Assembly (NCBI GenBank): GCA_023512375.1
Contig: JAILZS010000024.1
Span: forward strand, 1 to 34,404
From: Bacillota bacterium
GTDB taxonomy: Bacteria; Bacillota; Sulfobacillia; JAJZYS01; JAILZS01
Direction: 5' to 3'
DNA: 34,404 nucleotides
Shown here: one piece after another, positions 31,132-34,404 of the stretch
Position numbering within the stretch: the stretch's first letter is position 1
Layout of the letters: each line of letters begins with the position of its first letter
Made by a program: the position numbers and the translations under genes
The notes under the pieces: generated by a model
What the model was told of the DNA's origin: nothing
What the model saw: the letters and a program-made list of their open reading frames with translations, nothing else
Databases searched by the model: none

Positions 31132-32469
31132 CTACGGCCGGGGCAGGGACACGGCGACGAGACGGTAGGGAGCGTACGCTCCCGGCGTGAGCGTCGTCAC
31201 CAGCCGCGCCTCCCCGCCGGCGCGCACCATCACGAACGCCGTGCTTTCGCCGCCGTAACGCGTGCCGAGCGCACCCCGGCGCACGACATCCCACGGCACG
31301 GCGCCCGCCACCCCGCGCCCGGGATCATACCACGCCAACGGGCTGGAGAAGCGCTCCCGGGCGGGGTTGGCGGCCAGGGCGATCCCACCCTCCTCCGCCT
31401 GAACGCGCACGTCCAGGGCGCAGCCGTAGTTGCCGTAGTTCCACTGCCGCATCCACGCGCCGTACCGCTGGGAGCGGTACCAGAACGCCGGATGGGCGGG
31501 AGGGTCCTTCACCCCCTCCGCCCGCTGGTCGGCATCGTCCCAACCCGGCACGTACTCGCTCGCCGGCGCCGTGCCGTCGAATCCCGCCGGGTCCGCCTGG
31601 TAGGGCCACGGCCAGGCCGTGCGGGCGAGGGCGTGGCCGGGCGCGAGCCAGGGCGCGGTGGGGCCGGCGAGCGGGAAGCCCGCCGGCGTGGGCGGACCGT
31701 CCCCGGGCGAGGCGCCGGGCCCTCCGGACGGGGAGACGGCGCACAAGTCGACCATGAGGTCCTGGCCCGCCGGGACGCGCACGGTGACCATGGCGTCGCT
31801 GTGGGGCACCGTGGCGCGGATCTTGCTGGAAGCGTTGCTGGCCGTCCGCCAGGGCGCGAGGGGCGCGTCCCACGTCATCTCCGGCGTCGTCCGCCGGACG
31901 CCGGCGGGCGCCACCCACGTTTGAACGGCCAGGCGCCCTGCGCTCCCCAATTGGTCCACGAAGGAGCACTCCACCACCGCCGCGAGGGTGTAGCCGGGCG
32001 CCACCTCCCGGTCGAGCAGGACATAGGCGGCCCCGGCGGCGAGCACCTCCGTCCGGAGCGGCGAGGCGCGGCGGGAAAACCAGGCGCGCACGGCGGTGTG
32101 CCCGGCCAGCGTACCGTTGAGGTCGACGCACGCCGCCTGATCGGCCGGGTAGGAGAGTCGGCCGCCGCCCTCGCCCAGGTTGCGCACGGTCACGCCGAGG
32201 CGCCTTGGCCCGCGCGTGCGGTTGACGTGGAAGAGGAGGACGCGCACCCGCCCTGCGACGGCGCCGCTCAGGTCGGAGTAGAGCGTGGCAGCGCCGGCGT
32301 CGATGTTCGTGTCGTCGAGCACCTCCGGAGCGTCGCTCAGGACGAGCCACCCGTCGCGCTCCCCTCCCCAGGTGAGGCGCGGCCACAGCTCGGGATGCGT
32401 GTTCGCCACCATTAGGGGTCCGCCGAGGGGCACGACGCGCCCCGGACGCCAGTCGTCGTACGCCGCCAT
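31132..32469 (-). CDS. unrecognised beta-rich protein
   Basis: A 445-residue protein I cannot place with confidence. It is rich in beta-type segments: GWLVLSDAPEVLDD, a region VRVLLFHVNRT followed by RRLGVTVRNLGEGGG, AYVLLDREVAPGYTLAAVVECSF, WNYGNYGCALDVRV, and the ending VTTLTPGAYAPYRLVAVSL. The order of a 'FHVN' strand, a 'YGNYG' turn and a 'TPGxxxPxRLV' tail recalls surface proteins of Bacillota annotated with copper-amine-oxidase-like N-terminal domains, but that is only a memory of pattern. The middle (residues about 250-330) is Pro/Gly-rich and perhaps flexible. There is no signal peptide from the ATG at 32469; an ATG at 32499 would add a basic, glycine-rich start without a ribosome binding site. 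Confidence 0.65.
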   Translation of the reverse strand: MAAYDDWRPGRVVPLGGPLMVANTHPELWPRLTWGGERDGWLVLSDAPEVLDDTNIDAGAATLYSDLSGAVAGRVRVLLFHVNRTRGPRRLGVTVRNLGEGGGRLSYPADQAACVDLNGTLAGHTAVRAWFSRRASPLRTEVLAAGAAYVLLDREVAPGYTLAAVVECSFVDQLGSAGRLAVQTWVAPAGVRRTTPEMTWDAPLAPWRTASNASSKIRATVPHSDAMVTVRVPAGQDLMVDLCAVSPSGGPGASPGDGPPTPAGFPLAGPTAPWLAPGHALARTAWPWPYQADPAGFDGTAPASEYVPGWDDADQRAEGVKDPPAHPAFWYRSQRYGAWMRQWNYGNYGCALDVRVQAEEGGIALAANPARERFSSPLAWYDPGRGVAGAVPWDVVRRGALGTRYGGESTAFVMVRAGGEARLVTTLTPGAYAPYRLVAVSLPRP

Positions 32470-32784
32470 GTTTCGCCCCCCCCACCTGCCGCCCCGCATG
32501 CCCGAGCGTCAGCCGCCGGCCCCTCGGAAACGCGTTCGCCTGGGACGCGCACACCCCGGTGCGGCGGCGCGCGCACGTGTTCGTGCCCAGGCCGGGGGAG
32601 GCAGCCCGGCCGGCTTGCGCGACGGCGGCGGGCACGCGCGCGGACCCGCCCGCGACGCCACAAGGCGTTGCGCGCCTCCCCTGTCTCCCGCGGCCTGGAA
32701 CCCGAGGCGCCCGGATGTCGGCCACCGGCGACAGGGGCGTCCGTCACCCCGCCAGCCTTCGTGCGCCCGACCGCACCGGCTGTA
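32470..32784. other. 315-base gap without a recognised gene
   Basis: The stretch is GC-rich and lies between two minus-strand genes. Several frames are open by composition only. I looked for riboswitch cores and for promoter hexamers upstream of the 32469 start and saw nothing convincing. The run of nine C at 32476-32484 lies in the leader of the unrecognised gene. Confidence 0.5.
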
Positions 32785-32952
32785 CTACAAGCGGCCAAAA
32801 AAGCGCAGGTAGAAACCCAACGCCACGGCGACGATACCCACGTTGACGATGAGCCTCGGCCAGAAGTGCTGGCGGAAGAAGAGCACGTCGACGACGACCA
32901 CCGCGACGATCATGGCCAGAACGTAGGGTAGCGCCACGGCGGGCCGGATCAC
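32785..32952 (-). CDS. small two-helix membrane protein, unknown function
   Basis: A 55-residue protein starting MIRPAVALPYVLAMIVAVVV, with one helix to about residue 22, a short loop (RQHFWPRL) and a second helix (IVNVGIVAVALGFYLRFF). The GTG at 32952 follows AAGGTGAT by a few bases and lies about 12 bases after the predicted transcription start of a good promoter (32971-32999), which is why I prefer it over the longer frame from 33015. I recognise no named family. The promoter and clean topology make it a believable gene despite its size. Confidence 0.65.
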   Translation of the reverse strand: MIRPAVALPYVLAMIVAVVVVDVLFFRQHFWPRLIVNVGIVAVALGFYLRFFGRL

Positions 32953-32970
32953 GTCATCACCTTCGCGCCG

Positions 32971-32999
32971 AGTGTACGCTCCAGCGCACGACCCATCAA
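32971..32999 (-). promoter_or_regulatory. sigma-A-like promoter for the small membrane protein
   Basis: Read on the minus strand: TTGATG (32999-32994), 17-base spacer, TACACT (32976-32971). The -35 overlaps the stop codon of the kinase gene (32996-32998). Start of transcription would be near 32964, only a dozen bases before the GTG. Confidence 0.6.
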
Positions 33000-33970
33000 C
33001 CGCCATCCGAGCCACACCTGGCGCCCATGGCCACGGTGCGGAGAATCCTCAGATGGCCTTCCCGGGCCGGGTGGCCGGGCGGCCAACGGCGAGATGCCGC
33101 ACCGATCATCGTCAGGCTCTGGAGCACTCGATAGACCGATTGCCGCCGGGCGTCCGGCGCCTGACCGCCGCACGCCCGGTAGGCGCTGCGAACCGCAGGG
33201 GAGTGGCGCACCGGCCGCGTCGCCCAGGCCCATTCGAATGCCGGCGCCGCCCCCACGGCCCACTCGAAGTCGACCAGACCCACGATCGACAGGGCGCCGC
33301 CGCGTGCAGCCAATAGCACGTTCCCCCAGTGCAGATCCGAGTGCACAAGCGCCGGCCTGCCACCCCCGTCCGCCGCGAGGGCGGCCTCCCGACCCTCAAG
33401 CCAGCGCTGGATCCCGGCCAGCTCCCACGGCGTCAGGAGGCCCGACCGTTCCGCCGCCGCCATGCCTTCCTGCGCCAGCGCGCGCACATACGCCGGCCAG
33501 GACCGATCGGCGTCGTCCCCGCGAGGCGGGCGCGGCCAGCCGAAGTACGGCACCGGGACGGCATGCAGCCGCCAGATGAGGCGCCCGAGTTCCGCGTCGG
33601 GCAGGAGGTACCGATCGACCATCGCCGCGTCGCCCGGCATCCCTTCGATCCACGTGGTCACCTGCACCGGCCACGGTACCCAGCGCAGGCTCGCGTCCGT
33701 GAGGAGGACCGCGGGGACGGGTAGATCGGGGGCGACACGGTGGAGAAGATCGTACACCGCCGCCTCCCGCTCCCACTTCGGATCGTCCGGGTCCCGAAGG
33801 TTGACGCGGATCGCCACGCGGCCCCCATGCGCCGTCTCGGCCCGAAAGGCGAGGTTCACCGCCGCCCCCGGCAGCGGTAGGCACCCGCGAAGGGCGCCGA
33901 GCCCGGAGCGGCGGCACAGGCGGTCGAGCAGCGGGATCAGGTCGTCGGGCAAGGCTTGCCGGTCGTCCAT
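32996..33970 (-). CDS. aminoglycoside phosphotransferase/choline kinase-family protein
   Basis: A 324-residue kinase-fold protein of the APH family. The N-lobe includes GAAVNLAFRAE and VAIRVNLRDP (nucleotide-binding strand; Arg where Lys or Arg is usual). The catalytic loop is ALVHSDLHWGNVLL, with the catalytic Asp and the metal Asn, and the metal-binding aspartate is in GLVDFEWA, the DxE/D motif. YFGWPRPPRG resembles substrate-loop sequences of homoserine or macrolide kinase relatives. It phosphorylates a small hydroxylated metabolite or an antibiotic; the family does not reveal which. The ATG at 33970 is preceded by a GTG at 33973, neither with a clear ribosome binding site. It is the first minus-strand gene after the tRNA, across a 378-base gap. 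Confidence 0.82.
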   Translation of the reverse strand: MDDRQALPDDLIPLLDRLCRRSGLGALRGCLPLPGAAVNLAFRAETAHGGRVAIRVNLRDPDDPKWEREAAVYDLLHRVAPDLPVPAVLLTDASLRWVPWPVQVTTWIEGMPGDAAMVDRYLLPDAELGRLIWRLHAVPVPYFGWPRPPRGDDADRSWPAYVRALAQEGMAAAERSGLLTPWELAGIQRWLEGREAALAADGGGRPALVHSDLHWGNVLLAARGGALSIVGLVDFEWAVGAAPAFEWAWATRPVRHSPAVRSAYRACGGQAPDARRQSVYRVLQSLTMIGAASRRWPPGHPAREGHLRILRTVAMGARCGSDGG

Positions 33971-34348
33971 CACGAGGCGAGGTTCGCATGGGAGACCCGG
34001 CAGGTCAACGGGCACGCAGGACACGGTACCGACGCGGACGGCGCGAATGCGGCACAACCGTTTCCACCTGCGACGTCGGGGCTCCGACGAGTGTACATGC
34101 GTTCGCTGGCCCGGACCGCCCAAGTGGACGCGCGCTCCCTCCCGCCGCATGCCTCGTGGCAGAAGCCCGACGGATCCAGGTTCGTGGGAACGCGGCCGGC
34201 GCGCGCCAAAGGGTCGGTACCGCGCAACGGGCAGTCGCAGCGGCCGGGGGAGCACATGGGGAGGAAAACGAGGCTACACCTGGTCGTGTTCACCAGGCTG
34301 GTTCACGGGCAGTCCCCAAACGAAAGCCTTACGGGTCTAGGCCTCAAC
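33971..34348. other. 378-base gap between the kinase gene and tRNA-Leu
   Basis: No supported gene. On the minus strand TACACT (34095-34090) could be a -10 for the kinase transcript, without a matching -35. A six-bp inverted repeat (CGTCGG-ggct-CCGACG) lies near 34074-34089. A plus-strand open frame runs through the tRNA region but is an antisense artefact. Confidence 0.45.
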
Positions 34349-34404
34349 TGGTACCGGGGGTGGGATTCGAACCCACACGGTGTCTCCACCAGAGGATTTT
34401 AAGT
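34349..34404 (-). tRNA. tRNA-Leu (TAA), 3' part; 5' part outside the window
   Basis: On the minus strand the sequence gives an anticodon loop CTTAAAA with anticodon TAA at 34401-34399, the anticodon stem half TCCTC, a long variable arm with a GGTG/CACC stem typical of class II tRNAs, a T-arm GTGGG-TTCGAAT-CCCAC, the acceptor half CCCCGGT, discriminator A and an encoded CCA at 34351-34349. The D-arm and 5' acceptor strand lie beyond the right edge. Confidence 0.93.

Noticed and set aside
32470-32784. Riboswitch upstream of the unrecognised 445-residue gene
   Set aside because: I looked for cobalamin, glycine, SAM, TPP and FMN core sequences on the minus strand and found no convincing match.
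33956-34402. 148-codon plus-strand open frame ending in RGWDSNPHGVSTRGF
   Set aside because: Its end is the antisense reading of the tRNA-Leu T-arm and variable arm, a familiar spurious peptide; the rest has no domain and biased composition.
1-34404. CRISPR array, insertion sequence or integrase
   Set aside because: No regularly spaced repeats, transposase or recombinase motifs, or terminal inverted repeats were seen anywhere in the window.

Overview
This is a very GC-rich, gene-dense bacterial window with strong GGGAGG-type ribosome binding sites, GTG and TTG starts, and many 4-8 base gene overlaps. A PrgI-family gene next to a VirB4-like ATPase, an SPW-repeat protein, and a tRNA gene that encodes its CCA end suggest a GC-rich Gram-positive lineage, perhaps a Thermaerobacter- or Symbiobacterium-like member of the Bacillota. 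This placement is inference; no rRNA or marker gene is present to settle it.

Layout: (a) 1-893, a Fic-family gene cut by the left edge and apparently broken by an in-frame TAG and a frameshift. (b) 1098-6082, minus strand: a VPS10/BNR beta-propeller protein, a MetE catalytic-domain protein overlapping it by four bases, and a small methyltransferase. (c) 6322-6813, a solitary Phd/YefM-like protein. (d) 6989-11961, an M20 peptidase, PEP carboxylase and a NodB-type deacetylase. (e) 12132-16599, a complete branched-chain amino-acid type ABC importer (livH, M, G, F, J) behind a sigma-A-like promoter, closed by a 14-bp hairpin. (f) 16788-18017, an MFS transporter of the fosmidomycin-resistance type, convergent with an ACT-domain malic enzyme (18052-19473) and a second beta-propeller paralogue (19690-22821). 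(g) 22979-27365, a compact plus-strand cassette of PrgI-like membrane protein, VirB4-like ATPase, CpaB/SAF-like protein and CpaE/TadZ-like protein. (h) 27549-28757, a frameshifted Uma2-family gene and a hotdog thioesterase. (i) 28875-33970, minus strand: small membrane proteins, a polysaccharide-deacetylase fold with altered metal ligands, an unrecognised beta-rich protein and an aminoglycoside-phosphotransferase-like kinase. (j) The 3' part of a tRNA-Leu(TAA) at the right edge.

Functionally, PEP carboxylase and malic enzyme are the anaplerotic and decarboxylating arms of the C3/C4 node. The M20 peptidase, LIV importer and MetE-like protein fit a peptide- and amino-acid-using metabolism. The most unusual segment is (g), which joins hallmark parts of type IV secretion (PrgI, VirB4) and Tad pili (CpaB, CpaE) in one overlapping operon. 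No relaxase, coupling protein, CpaF, secretin or pilin is visible around it, and the CpaE-like P-loop lacks both usual lysines.
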